A DNA stretch of 64,000 bases from Solenopsis invicta (taxonomy: Eukaryota; Arthropoda; Insecta; Hymenoptera; Formicidae): positions 14,563,635-14,627,634 of the forward strand of contig NC_052679.1 of assembly GCF_016802725.1 (NCBI RefSeq), written 5' to 3'. Below, piece after piece: positions 1 through 11,411 of this stretch. Numbering within the stretch: position 1 is the stretch's first letter; each line of letters opens with the position of its first letter. Made by a program: the position numbers and the translations under genes. Under the pieces are notes generated by a model, which saw only the letters and a list, made by a program, of their open reading frames with translations, searched no databases and was not told where the DNA came from.

Positions 1-1074
1 GCTATTACCGAGTTGCAGGATGAACCAAGACTTTTTAATTCTCCAGATAAGGACAAAAAGTTGGAACCATTGCCTGTTAAAGTATTAGAAAGTCAGGCTT
101 GTGCAGCTTGTGGTCGATTAAGGTCTGATCCAAAGAACAAGATTGAACGTTACAAATTTCATCCATTCCCAGCATACGAAATAGGTCGCTGTTTGCGCTG
201 GTGTCAATTCTTGGGTCGAGAAGATTTACTCAAAATGTCACCTAACCAAATACGCAAACTTGTACTTTGTTCAAAACATTTTCAAATTGGTCAAAACTTC
301 CATAAAGTTGGCCCTTGTGATGCAGTGCCTACAATTAAGAACATTTCCGAATCTGAAGATATTATAGAACAAAATGAGGATGATCAGGATTTCGGAGAAG
401 ATTCTTCCAAGGGCTTAAAGCGTTCCAGGCCACTAGTGTCTAGTAAAAAACCCAAGATCGACAACAAACCTGCGCCATTGGCAAAGAAACGAGGAAAATC
501 TCGACGACCAACTTCCATTAATATTCCTAGACCTGTTGCTAACAATTTGGAGAACCAAATAATCAGAAAACTACCTCTTCCATCTTCTAATTGGAAGATC
601 CAATTGACAGATCAATTGCAGCCAATTACAATCCCTGCAAACGTTACAAATAATCAGGCAAATGTTAAGAAAATAATATTTCCGTTTACTGGAGATATAT
701 CAACTCTTGGTGCTCCAATACCAGTTCATAGTTTATCAAGTATTCCTCCAGGTTTACTAATCAAGATAAACTTGCCAGAACAAGAACAACAACAACAACA
801 ACAGAAAAAATTGTCAAAGGTGAGGAAGCAAAGCAAGACAAAGAATGTGACAAAGAACAAGATAAATAAATCGAATAAACAAATTCGGAAGAAAAATAAC
901 GGTCAAACTTCTGTCACATTACAAGATACGAAACAAAATGTAGATAAAACTATAGTGGAGTTTCTATCAATATCTTCAGAACCAGAAGAGACTTTAAATT
1001 CTAATGAAAATAAAATGCAGGAAGAAACGATTCCTCATTCTTTGGAAGTTTTGAATATTGAAGATGAAATGCAG
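1..1074 (+). CDS. THAP-domain protein, exon running in from the left edge
   Basis: The reading frame is open from the first base of the window, so the true start lies upstream; there is no need for an internal start. Near residues 30-110 it carries a THAP-type C2CH zinc finger: a CAAC pair, a conserved tryptophan in RCLRWCQ, then CSKHF and an AVPTI-like end (DAVPTI). THAP proteins bind DNA in a sequence-specific way, often as transcription regulators or as domesticated transposase-derived proteins. Downstream the protein is basic and low in complexity, with a run of glutamines near 785-805 and lysine-rich stretches. The exon probably ends at a good donor, CAG|GTCAGT at 1074/1075; the frame reads a few codons further to a TAA at 1108-1110, which I take as intron read-through. 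The family is clear from the zinc ligands; the gene itself is not identified. Confidence 0.75.
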
Positions 1075-1417
1075 GTCAGTATTGAACAAAATATTTTTAT
1101 TTGTTATTAATAACGATTACGAATATACAATTACTAACGTATTTGAGAATAGCAATTATTTGTAATTATTTGCAACTTCATAGTTATATTTTTAGTAATT
1201 ACAGTTATCGATAATTTAGAACAATTAAATTTATATGCATAAACAACTTCCTTTCCTTATAAATTAAATACAAACGAGTTATACATAATTGTAATAAAAT
1301 AACAATTTTAATTGAAATTATTGAAAATAATTCATTAATGAATAAATAAATGAAAAATAGTTTTTAATTATAATTATGATTGATAAATCACTTTAATAAC
1401 TTTTAACACTGATACAG

Positions 1418-1660
1418 ATAAAGAGAGAGAAGTATTTCGAAGAAGTAAAGAAAGAGAAAATAAAGAAAATTTCAGTAAAGAAGAACAAGGTAAAGCGACA
1501 GAAGAAATGTACAGGAACTATGAAAAGAACTATGTTTCCTATCAAGAGCGAGATAAAATGTTTCTTTAGAAAAATGACGCCGCTGATGCATCGGCTACCG
1601 ACACAGACTAGGGCAACGCTGAAATTGTCAATCGTTAACATGGTAATTGATCAACTCTGA
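1418..1660 (+). CDS. Probable next exon of the THAP-domain gene
   Basis: After an acceptor-like ATACAG at 1412-1417 the plus strand stays open for 80 codons in exactly the phase left by the donor at 1074 (phase 0), ending in TGA at 1658-1660. That length without a stop is unusual in such AT-rich sequence. The product begins IKREKYFEEVKKEKIKK, strongly basic like the end of the preceding exon, which suits a continuing nuclear protein. The joined product would end ...VIDQL. An internal GTAATT at 1642 could also be a donor, so the stop may not be the real end. No domain is recognised in this exon. A minus-strand frame over the same bases looks like its shadow. Confidence 0.45.
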   Translation: MKREKYFEEVKKEKIKKISVKKNKVKRQKKCTGTMKRTMFPIKSEIKCFFRKMTPLMHRLPTQTRATLKLSIVNMVIDQL

Positions 1661-1955
1661 AATTTCGAATATATTTTACATTATGTATTTTAAAATTAAG
1701 ATGTTTTTCATGATTGATTAGAAATTATATGATACAAGAAGATTAAGTTTTGGCTGATTTTTGGCTTAAACGTAAAGAAGTTCCAAGATGTACAAATTAT
1801 ATTATATAAATAACTTAGATTGAATCTAATCTTAGATTGAATAGATTATAAAGATTATATCGTAAATATTACATACAAGTACACATACAATAAAAATTTG
1901 TATAAAATATAAATTGTTTTTAGTTTTATCTTTTTACTTATGCCATAAGTTATAG

Positions 1956-2443
1956 CCCAGATAGCAAAACGTGATAACTCAATCTAAAGCAAATCATCGC
2001 GCAGATTAAATTGCTTGTTAATTGCTATTACGTTGCCTTTTATTTAATGCGACAAAAATGTTTTAGTCAATTTAGTATCAATATGCTGAGTTTTATTGTC
2101 GAGCAAATGTAGAAAAATTATTGAAGTCAATCTGTGTTATTATATTGCGGTAAGTTGTGTTTAGAACTTGCCATTATTTTAATTATATTTAATATATTTT
2201 AAAAATTGTTTATAGCAATCTGCGAGCAACATGACAGCAACATGTGAGCAACAATTCCCATTTATAACTTGTAATAAGTATAATACTGATAAGTTGTTGG
2301 AAACTTGCTGGTATTATATTTTAAAAACTATTGCTGGCAAGAACGTAATGGTAAGAGGATACCTCCTTCTGTTGCTTTGCTGACAACTAATATGAATATT
2401 TATGACAAGTTGTCGACAACTTGCAATTATTTGGCTATCTGGG
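1956..2443 (+). mobile_element. CCC...GGG element, CCCAGATAGC family, copy 1 (non-autonomous)
   Basis: A 488-bp element begins CCCAGATAGCAAAACGTGAT and ends GGCTATCTGGG. The inverted ends match over about 10 bp. It is flanked by a 2-bp duplication, AG at 1954-1955 and 2444-2445. A second copy lies inverted at 28336-28804 and also has a perfect 2-bp duplication (TA), which fixes both boundaries. There is no coding capacity; it includes a near-palindrome around GTTGTCGACAAC. It is a miniature relative of the other CCC...GGG elements in the window. Confidence 0.85.
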
Positions 2444-2445
2444 AG

Positions 2446-2960
2446 GTAGTGTTATATTTATTACACGATTTACGAAGATTCTAATAATTTTTTTTAGGTG
2501 TAAACGTGAGAATTTTGAAGACGATTTTTCACGTTTCAAATGTTTTTTTATGATGAGTGAAACCGCTTAAGTAATCTTTTAGTATTATGTATTATATATA
2601 TATATATATTTGTATATTTTGGAACTTTGTGTTGGACGAAAAATCATCAAGACTTAACATCCTCCTTTATGCATAACTCTTTGCTGGAATTTGTATATTT
2701 TCAGAAATAAACATCTAGTTTTCTTAACCAGATAAGTTTTTCAATTACGTTGTCATATTGGATAACGTTCAAGAATGTATTTATTTATATTTATTTGAAT
2801 ACGAGCGATTAATAAAAGATATTGCAAAATAGCTTTTGAAAATAAAGGAAGTAAAAAACCTAAAAATTAAAAGCTTATAATTTTTTAATATTTACAGCAA
2901 AAATTTAATTTTGGCAATATTAACAACGATTGTTGTTTGCTAATGATTTATATGTAACGC
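2446..2960. other. AT-rich spacer, nothing recognised
   Basis: No convincing coding frame, RNA gene or repeat ends were seen here. A short TA run is present near 2595-2610. Confidence 0.5.
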
Positions 2961-2965
2961 GCACG

Positions 2966-2978
2966 CGTGTATGCGTGT

Positions 2979-3013
<35 letters not shown>

Positions 3014-3052
3014 AAATTGTATGTATACATACATGCATACATACATACAGTA
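2966..3052. repeat. GT microsatellite followed by a CATA-type run
   Basis: A GT dinucleotide run (about 2970-3010) with a few interruptions is followed by TACATACATGCATACATACATACA-like tetranucleotides. Both small frames over it are products of the repeat. Confidence 0.9.
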
Positions 3053-3337
3053 CCGTTTATAAGTTTCAATAAATGCTATTTTTTTGCACAGAAAAGTAAC
3101 TTTTTCTCTAGTTTTGATCCTATGGTATGAACCGTGGTATGTGTGTATATATAAGAAAGAAATAATCATAGTCTACGAAAATAAGTGATAGTGAGTTGGT
3201 TAAATGAACACTTTGATTAATGTGTTAACGTTAAGCGTTAATTCATTGTGATACAATCAAAAACATTGTAAGAAAATTTTAATTACATTTTGCAAATAAA
3301 AAATATTAAGTTGAATTTCATCTCTAATGTTAAATAT

Positions 3338-4152
3338 AAAAACAATTTTTCTGTTTTATCTGTTTACAAATTTCGCTATTTATTGAAATTTTTGAGCGGT
3401 ATTGTATACATCTATATATACTTAGCGGTTATTTTATAGTGCGAAAATATTGACAGAGAAATTGTGCTATAAAGGGGAAATGTATTTTTTTATTTTTTGT
3501 TTAAGATAAAGAAAATTTTTATATTTTGTATTTCATAAAAATACTCACTTTTCAACAATTTATAAAGTTGTATTCTTGATAAATAAATATACATTAACAA
3601 AATCTAAAGCAATTCTTTGAAATTAATTATGATGAGTAAAATAAGATTAAAAAGAAAAATGGTTATAACCCAAAGATAGCTCTCGAGTATGAATACATTT
3701 TCTCTGCCAAATGAAACAAATAGATCTTACAGAAAAAATTATATGAATGCTTCGTCTAGATAGATACATTATTGCATATTAATCATTAAATATATTATTT
3801 TTAAGAAATATCTTTCCTCTATAACATACAACACATCATCATAATTCGTCGTTTAAATAGTCAAAGAAGAAAGATAAATATGATTACTATTTCCTGAAAG
3901 ATCTATATATGTTCATAGTTGAAGAATATTATTTTTACTATGTATTTATATAAGGCGTTAGTAATATAATAACTGTAACAATATTATTATAAATAAATTT
4001 TATGTTAAGCGAAAAAGCTTTAATTAATGGCTACATTTAATTCTTATTATATTTATTAAATAGAGTGTTTCTCTTATTATACATAATTATACTAATTATA
4101 CATAATTTCTTGATGGAAAATAAATCAAGAAGGCCTGAATCATTTTTTTATT
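3338..4152 (+). repeat. Duplicated segment, copy A (copy B at 56726-57590)
   Basis: About 0.8 kb matches 56726-57590 in the same orientation with scattered substitutions and small indels, from AAAAACAATTTTTCTGTTTT to AAAGAAACGTT. It has no coding potential I can see. Copy A stops exactly where the LTR-like sequence starting TGTTACGTCC begins; copy B goes on with ATTAGATAAAGCC, so copy B may show the uninterrupted state. The 52-kb spacing suggests a dispersed repeat rather than a recent tandem duplication. Confidence 0.8.
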
Positions 4153-5271
4153 TTGCTTAATAAAGAAACGTTTGTTACGTCCGCCGGTTTTGTAAACTGG
4201 CGTCGTAATAGAATTAATATCGGCCGCTGTCACCAGCATGATTATGGCTGATTATACATGATATGCCCGTTCTCATAACAATTATTTTATTATTTAAAAT
4301 ATTTCCCCTTTTTAGGTAGGTTATATAAAAAAATTTTTTTAGAGTGTTTATTTTAAAAGTAGCACTTTTATGTTACGTTGAAAAGGGTGCGTGGTACAGG
4401 AGGTGAAAGAAAATGCTAGAAATTATATTAGTTTACAATTTTTATTATTTATAGATCTGCGTTGTTCTTACAACTGTAGTTCTCTAGTACATAAATTGCT
4501 TGGCACCGATGTACGCATTGTAGAAGAAGGAAAAGAAACAAAAAAAGGAAAAGAAATAAACAAAATAATTATAAAATATTTAGTTAATTACTTAGATAAA
4601 AAAGAATTTAGAGAAAATCAAAAGGAGAAGACTCGAGTTGGTGGATCGCTACTGATTTTCAGGTTTTTTAATTATCTTGTCTAAGTCTCGGGCAGTTTCG
4701 GGCTGATGTCAAGGTAGCCATGTCGGACGGCAGGATTTTTAATGAGCAGACTACCTTCTCTATTTTCCTCACCAGTATTTTTCTTTTTTGGTTATCGACA
4801 CAGGATTTTCTATGAGCGAGTTTTGTTTTTTTATCATGAATTGTAAAGGCAAAGGTCTTGTTGGTTTCCTCATTGGCACGAAATTTGAGAGGGGTTTAGC
4901 TGCTCGTTTCCGGAAATCTAGTATGTATTTCATAGTTTGTGCGACGCGTTCAAGGAAAGAACGGGAGCAAGGTTCTGGCTCTTGACGTTTTTGGAGAGTT
5001 AAATTTTGAAAAGTAGCAGGAATTTCTACTGGTCGTTTCGATCCTTGCTCTTGTTCTGCTGATGAAAATATAGAGGGGTCGAAGATTCCAAAGAGGTTAG
5101 TTCACTTTTTAGACCTTTTAGAAAGGAACGTTGATCGGCTCGTTTCCCTCTGTGGGTTTTTCGACTCATCATTCCTTGATAAGTACCATATTTTTAGTAT
5201 TTTGAAGGCTTGCCAATAGTAATTCAGAATTGTACATTTCTTACCGTCTCCCTTTTTTCCCCTTTGTGTTT

Positions 5272-5323
<52 letters not shown>

Positions 5324-6047
5324 TGTGTGTGTGTGTGTGGGTGTGTGTGTGTGTGTGTGTATGAACGTATGTGCGTACGTAAAAGACTTGAGAGACCAGA
5401 AGTGGAAATGATTTAATTTGTTTTTTCTAAAAAAATAAGAAAAAGAAAAGATTATAAGAAAAAAAGTTTCTTTATGCAAGTCTAGGTAGAAGTTTCCATT
5501 GGAAACAGGAGGTGCTCTGCCCCTGAGGAAATTAGTATTTGGAGAGGAGTATGAGTTCATAGGTCGAGGCAGCGAAGGCGCTATTTGAGCGGTGGCTCAG
5601 GAGCGCACACTCATGTCTCGTTAGGTCCTTAGGATAGAAATATTTCTGTCCTGGACAGGGCTTAAAGAAGCGCTGTTTGAATGGTAGTTTGTTCAGTGCA
5701 CAACCTGGCCACTGTACATGACATTGGTTCGAAGAGGATCTTTAGGTATTTTGCGGGAGAGTAGAGACAAAAGGAGAGACATCTCAGAAGTTTCCAAGGA
5801 AAGTTTATAGTTATTAATTATTGATCCACCCGTTATCCAGTCATCGATCTGAAGTTTGGGAGGCCGCCCTGGTTTGCGCACTCACCGATCGGTTGTGTTA
5901 ATGTAAATGATCTGATTTCCTTCGATCCCGTATTTATACGTGATGGTACGCCGGATATAATTCCCGTTTGGTCACGATGGTCCTCGCGCGCCTTGCGCGT
6001 GCCGCGTGGTTTGCGTCGCCATGGGATGACTTCACCCAAGTAGTACA
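4153..6047 (-). mobile_element. LTR-like repeat, minus orientation (possible solo LTR)
   Basis: Read on the minus strand this block starts TGTACTACTTGGG (6047) and ends GGACGTAACA (4153), so it has TG...CA ends. A TATAAATACG box lies at about 5930-5940 and the base composition is richer in GC than the flanks. The stretch 5930-6030 recurs at 42690-42880 (plus orientation) with the same TATA box and the same GAAGTCATCCCA and GCGGCACGCGCAAGGCGCG words, so it is a dispersed repeat. I see no clean target-site duplication; the right edge abuts the next element. The small frames inside (for example 4391-4684 and 5693-5881) are not gene-like. A promoter-bearing DNA element is an alternative reading. 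Confidence 0.4.
5274..5360. repeat. GA microsatellite joined to a GT microsatellite
   Basis: A (GA)n run of about 45 bases passes directly into a (GT)n run with a GGGTGT interruption. The overlapping frames on both strands come from the repeat. Confidence 0.92.
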
Positions 6048-6049
6048 AA

Positions 6050-8037
6050 CCTCGTCAGCCAAACGTGAACGAACAGATCATTCGGAGAGTCTGCTATCAA
6101 TTTCTGTTGCTAGAAAGGCAACAGATTTCACACAGACTCTGCAATATCTGCGGTGTCAGCAAACTGCTGTCAGAAATAGAACAGAAACTGTTGGCATTTA
6201 ATTACAGCGGAAATCGAGCAAATAGTGTTGACAGTACTGTTATCAGATTGGCGGTAGAAATCAAGTACAACCTGCGCAACACAATCTGACGGCAGACTGG
6301 CAGCAGAAATCGAGCACCACGTGCTGACAAGACCTGGCGTCAGATTGGCGGTAACAAACGAGCAGGATCGACGCGACAGACTGGCAGCACCACGCAAACA
6401 CGCCGTGTTGCCAGCACCTAATGTCAGATAGGCGACAGAATTAGAGCAAGACCTGTACAATACAATCTGACGGCAGATTGTTAGCACAAATCGAGCATCC
6501 CGTGCTAACAGGATTTGACGTCACGCTGGCAGCAGAAATCAAGCAAACCGAGCTATTTTGTATATTTTTAAATTGACGTCACTCTTCATGAATTTATTAA
6601 AGGCTTATTCAAACAAACTTGCATAATTGCATGCATAAATAACATATTCATAAAGAAAGCAATTGATCCATTTTTTTATACATTTGCTTTTAATTATTGG
6701 ACCAATCAATTTCTTTATGTATATGTTCTGTCTGTTTCTGTTTGCATTCTATACGCTGCAATTTCTATCTGCACCGCGATTACATACAGGAATCCGTATC
6801 TATTTGCATGTATTGTGTCCAGATTTCTATCTGCATCTGCCCGCATATATAAATAATTAAAACCCATTCCTGGCCATGATCCGACTAACAAAAATAGTCA
6901 AAAAAATTGGAATTGGAAATAGGACCAAAGCATAAAAAAATTTTATTGACGTAAAAAGAACTTTTCAAAACTCAATTTTGCAATTAATTGGTATAAATAA
7001 ATTATTAAAAATTTACTTTAAAAGAGAACTGATTGCGCCAATCGATTCTACAGGAAAAATTACTAAAGAAACGTTGCAAAAATAAATTTTACAACTAATT
7101 TGTTTATAATAATTAAGAAAGCGTTATGCATGTTTCTTGATTCATTTTTTGAGTAAAATTAGTTGGAGTAATCAGTTTTCCTCTACAATCCATTTTTAGT
7201 AATTTATTTATAACAATTAGTTGCACAATTGATTTTTGCAAGCGTACTTTTTACGCCAATGTATTTTTTATGCTCTAGTACTATTTCTAATTGTTGTTTT
7301 TTTGACTATATTACTTTGGGCAGAAACAGGTTTTAATTATTTACATAATTTATACAGTTTATATAGTTTATTTTTAAAATACTTAAAGCTAAATAATTAA
7401 AGGGCTACTGAGAATGTTCGCGCGATACTCAACACGATAAATTTTTTTCTGTTAAATCAGCTTTACTTCAAATATAACTTTTTATTAATGATATCACAAG
7501 TGTACGATTAGCTTAGTGTTAGCGTATTAGGTTATTGTCCCGAAATCTTAGGTTCGAATCCCGCCGGCGCCAATGCGTTTTTAAAAATTGTAAAATAATA
7601 CGTAATCGTAATTAGTAAAATAAAATATATGCAAATTAGATTAACCTATATAATAAAAATAAGAATAAAATCTGCAAAAAAACTAAAAAAAAATTTTTTA
7701 TAATAAAAATTTTTGAAATTTTTGAATAAAAATGCTTGATTTTTGCTACCAACGTGACGTCAGAACTTGTCATCACGGCATGCTCGATTTGTGCTAGCAG
7801 TCTGCCGTCAGATTGTGTTGCGCGTGTCATGTTTGAATTCTACCGCTTATCTGGCGTCACGTGCTAGGAGCACGGCGTGCTCGCCTGGTGCTGTCAGTCT
7901 GCTGACATAAAATATCAACAGGTTCTGTTAACAGAACGTAAGCAGAATTTGAGATCAGTTGAGTTCAGTCTGTCAACACGTCGTGATCAAATCTGCCGCC
8001 AGCCTGCCGACACAGTGCTAACACTTTGCTGACTGGG
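6050..8037. mobile_element. CCC...GGG element with CTGNCGGCAGA arm repeats
   Basis: The left end reads CCTCGTCAGCCAAACGTG and the right end, on the other strand, CCCAGTCAGCAAAGTG. Both sides carry AA (6048-6049 and 8038-8039), a 2-bp duplication like that of related elements here. The left arm (about 6060-6560) is a chain of imperfect repeats such as AATCTGACGGCAGACTGGCA and AAATCGAGCA; the right arm (about 7740-8037) has the same words inverted. The 1.2-kb centre is AT-rich and without a gene apart from a tRNA-like stretch at 7501-7572. It is non-autonomous. Confidence 0.75.
7501..7572 (+). pseudogene. tRNA-like sequence (tRNA pseudogene or SINE head)
   Basis: A TAGCTTAGTGTTAGCG stretch fits an A box and GGTTCGAATCC is a perfect B box, at tRNA-like spacing, ending GGCGCCA. 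The acceptor ends do not pair (5' TGTACGA against 3' CGGCGCC) and the T stem pairs poorly, so it should not make a working tRNA. I do not assign an anticodon. It sits inside the element at 6050-8037 and may be a decayed SINE. Confidence 0.5.
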
Positions 8038-9010
8038 AAAAGTCATCATTATATCAAAATGACATCAGTATAATTTCAAAATGATTATTAAAAATCATTT
8101 TTTAAATAGTGATATAAAATTGATAAAATTTTGATTATGAAATTGAAAGATACACTATTTTACATATTTTGAATTCATAATGTTTCCAGTATTTATATTT
8201 GCATGTTAAAATTAAATAAAGATATTCAAATATAGATTGTTCTTTCCAACAATAATTTTACAGTCATGAATAAAAAATAATTTTCATAATTTATAATTGT
8301 TTTCAAAAAAATTGAAAAATGTTACTTTTTCATAATAATTTTTTTAAAATAAAATACAATATATAATTAAAATTAAACAATATGTTTAAGTCATTGTTAT
8401 AATTTGTAAATAAATTTGTTTATATAAATATTTTTATATTTATTATAACTAAAAACAATTTTATTTACAACTAACAAGATTAAATAAATTAATATTTTAA
8501 AAATTAAGTTATATGTAATGACTTTAAAATTAATTTATTTACGTTAAAAGTTGAATAAACAAAAAGTAAAAAATTACGTTATGATTAAATGAAATAAAAA
8601 GTAAATTTTAAAAATCATTGATATTAAATTAGAATTTCATAATTCTTTGAAATTAGATTACTCTAAGTACTAAAATAATTATAATATAAATTATCAAATA
8701 ACTTTATTGATTTTCTTTAAATTAAGTCTGTATGTAAAATACGTATAAAAATATTTTTTAAAGGGAAAGAGTTCTTATTGTCATTATTAATTACCACGTT
8801 ACTTGCTTGTTAGCATCATTGATTATTAAATTGTCTTTTAATAACATAATGTTACTATTTCTTATTCAATTTAGAACTGTGTTTTAAAACCGAAAATTTA
8901 TTCCTGCTATTCCATGAAAATGCAACATCAGAGTAGCCCCTTCTACATATCTCTTCTCCCTTTCCGATCCTCGCGCAGTCCGTATTATCTACGTACGCGT
9001 TGTGTGTATG
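8038..9010. other. AT-rich spacer, nothing recognised
   Basis: Very AT-rich sequence with no coding frame of note, no repeat ends and no RNA gene that I could recognise. Confidence 0.5.
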
Positions 9011-10300
9011 TGTGGTATAGTTGGTAGAAAGAGAGTTGCGACAATTATCCGGAAATCGCCATTAAGGGGGAAAATATATAGCTACATAGCGGCAATTTCA
9101 AAATATGAGCAAGCAATACTGTATAACACAGTGTATATACAAATGCTTTTTAATTTTGACACAATCATACAGAGCCATTTTTTCATATACAGCAAACATT
9201 CTTAACCTTAATTTCTGCACAATTTTGAAAACCATGTCAAATGATCGATATTATTTATTCATGAGTGGTCGAATACATCTAGCTTTGATAGAAGCAGTGT
9301 TTTACGAGTTGATACTGTGTAATACTGTGTCACACAGTGTATGACTATGTTTCGTTGCTGGAAAGCTCTCAATAACAATGAAATAAAATTTTAACTTTAA
9401 ATAATCATTACTTTTTTTAAGTATATATAAGTTTTTTACATTTTGAGTTCTACGACTTACAATTAGAATTATATAATTTAAAAAGATTATTTTAAGGAGA
9501 TTTTTATTTTATGTAGCAGAAAGATTATGCTAAGAAAAAATTAGTTTTATAAATATACCAGGATCAAATACTTAACTCAATCATTTTAAATTCCTCATAA
9601 GTTGTTATATAAAAAAAAAATGTTTAAAAGAAAAATTATATGTTAATAAAAAAATAATTATTACATTAAAGTGTTTTGACATCCTTCTGCTGCACAATGT
9701 ATCATCTCACTAAACAATGTGTACAGAAAGACTATTTAACATATTTTCTTTAATATTATTCATTAGTCTACATATAAAATGACAATAATATTTGTAATAA
9801 CAAATAGAATGTTAACAATAAGAAATAAAAAAATAGATAAATTTTTAAAACAATTTGAGATTATATTTGTATTTCATTATTTTTATTATTTATTAAGAAA
9901 TAGTTAACTTCTTGGCTTTAAAAAAATATTGACAAAAATTACACTTGTGTAATTAATATTCTTTTCAGAATTAATATTTTTTCTAGAGTTTGCAAAAAGG
10001 TTGCAAAAAAGTTTGTATCAACTGACACACGTAAACACACTCTTCAACCAAAGATGATTAGGCTGCGTTCGGGAATACACACCAAGTTCTTCCGAGTATC
10101 ATTTTATCCTTGTTTAGCATTCAGTGAACAACAAAGATAAAACGACAGTCCAAGGCACTCGGTGTGTACACCCAAGGACTTTGATTCTGTCCATGGGGAA
10201 ATTTTTTAAACTGAGAAGTCACCACTTTCTACATATTTGCAGTTCATGATTAATGAAACAACTAGAGCTTATTGGTTGTTACGTTAATCATGAACTGTAA

Positions 10301-11335
10301 GGCCCAGTTTCACAACTTTGGGTTTAACCCGAGCTTAGTTGAACTACCGTCAAGTTTAACGCCACGGTTAAACTTCTATCGCGTTTCACAACCAGATTTT
10401 AACTCTAGGTTACATAAACCTATAATCTATACGAAGAAACTTCAACAGACTTATCTTTCTTCTAGAACAAGTAGTGTGATTGGTTGTTACCGAAGAGTAG
10501 GGAATGAGATATTACAGGTTCTATACACCAAGGCAAAAAATAATGAACAAATTTAAAAGTTTTAAAGTTTTCTTCTTACATGTTTCCAAATCAGTTTGAA
10601 CTAAACAATTAAATTCAATTGTTACTGTAAAAATTTACACTTTATTAAGTACATTAAACATTGGAACACTAATTAGAAAAAAATTTCTCATAAAATAAAG
10701 AACAACAGATTAGAATGAAAGACAAAATTGAGTTTTGAAAAAAATAAATAAATCTAAAAGACAGCCACTCGAAATAAAAAAAAACTGTTCTTTGGAAAAA
10801 CACATATATGGTCATCGTAATTATAGTATGTAATCTATAAGTACTAATTTAATAATATTACAAAACTATTTTTACTGTTCTGTTTTATGAGAAATTTCTT
10901 CTTTGATTTCTCTTAAGACTGCAGTAACAGATTCCTTGGTTAAGCGAAATCGAGCATAAAAATCAATGTCATCAAATTCTTCAATATGACGGTCGTCTTC
11001 TAATTATTCTCGGGCGTCGATTTATTATTTGCACAAAATCTTCATCGTCAGATGACGATAACATATATTCCAGAGCCATATCTTGCAACATAACCTTTTT
11101 ACAATTTCGTGGAGATATCAGCCATGAAGTACAATACTCGAAAGATTACTGAAAGCAGTGGCGCTGCAGTATTAAACCTCGGTTATCTACCTTAAACGCC
11201 CGAATTTCGCTGTTCAACTTTAACCGCAGTTTAACAACGTTAACCGAGGTATAAGACAGTTGTGGGACACAATATTTACCGTAAACCAAGTTTAAAGGTT
11301 TAAACTCCGGTTAAACTAAGTTGTGAAACTGGCCC
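10301..11335. mobile_element. PIF/Harbinger-type deletion derivative
   Basis: The inverted ends GGCCCAGTTTCACAAC and GTTGTGAAACTGGCCC are flanked by TAA on both sides (10298-10300 and 11336-11338), the 3-bp TWA duplication typical of PIF/Harbinger elements. The 1.03-kb body keeps the first part of a Harbinger transposase on the minus strand (about 10888-11079) and has lost the rest, so it cannot move on its own. Confidence 0.85.
10888..11079 (-). pseudogene. Harbinger transposase, N-terminal remnant
   Basis: From ATG at 11079 the minus strand reads MALEYMLSSSDDEDFVQIIN, then an arginine-rich stretch. After a one-base frame change near 10990 it continues EEFDDIDFYARFRLTKESV. The phrase DDIDFYARFRLTKESV is characteristic of the region before the DDE domain in Harbinger (HARBI1-like) transposases. 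The catalytic domain is absent. Its position inside an element with TAA duplications supports the call. It is inactive because of both the frameshift and the truncation. Confidence 0.8.
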
Positions 11336-11411
11336 TAAGAATGTAGAAAGATAGCGACTTCGCAGTTTGGAAAATTTCCCCATGGACAGAATCAAAGTCC
11401 TTGGGTGTACA

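Larger units (their letters stand above)
10165..11410. repeat. Foldback with CCATGGGGAAA arms, split by a Harbinger element
   Basis: The arm at about 10165-10238 (GTGTACACCCAAGGACTTTG, then CTGTCCATGGGGAAATTTT) reappears inverted at 11341-11410. Inside it a second palindrome, CAGTTCATGATTAA and TTAATCATGAACTG (about 10241-10297), marks the loop into which the next element has inserted. It has no coding capacity. Confidence 0.65.

Noticed and set aside
1393..1641. 82-codon minus-strand frame
   Set aside because: Antisense of the in-phase second THAP-gene exon at 1418-1660.
5693..6289. Overlapping small frames on both strands
   Set aside because: They fall across the LTR-like repeat and the arm repeats of the next element, with no protein motif.
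7501..7572. Functional tRNA gene
   Set aside because: A and B boxes are present but the acceptor ends do not pair and the T stem is poor.
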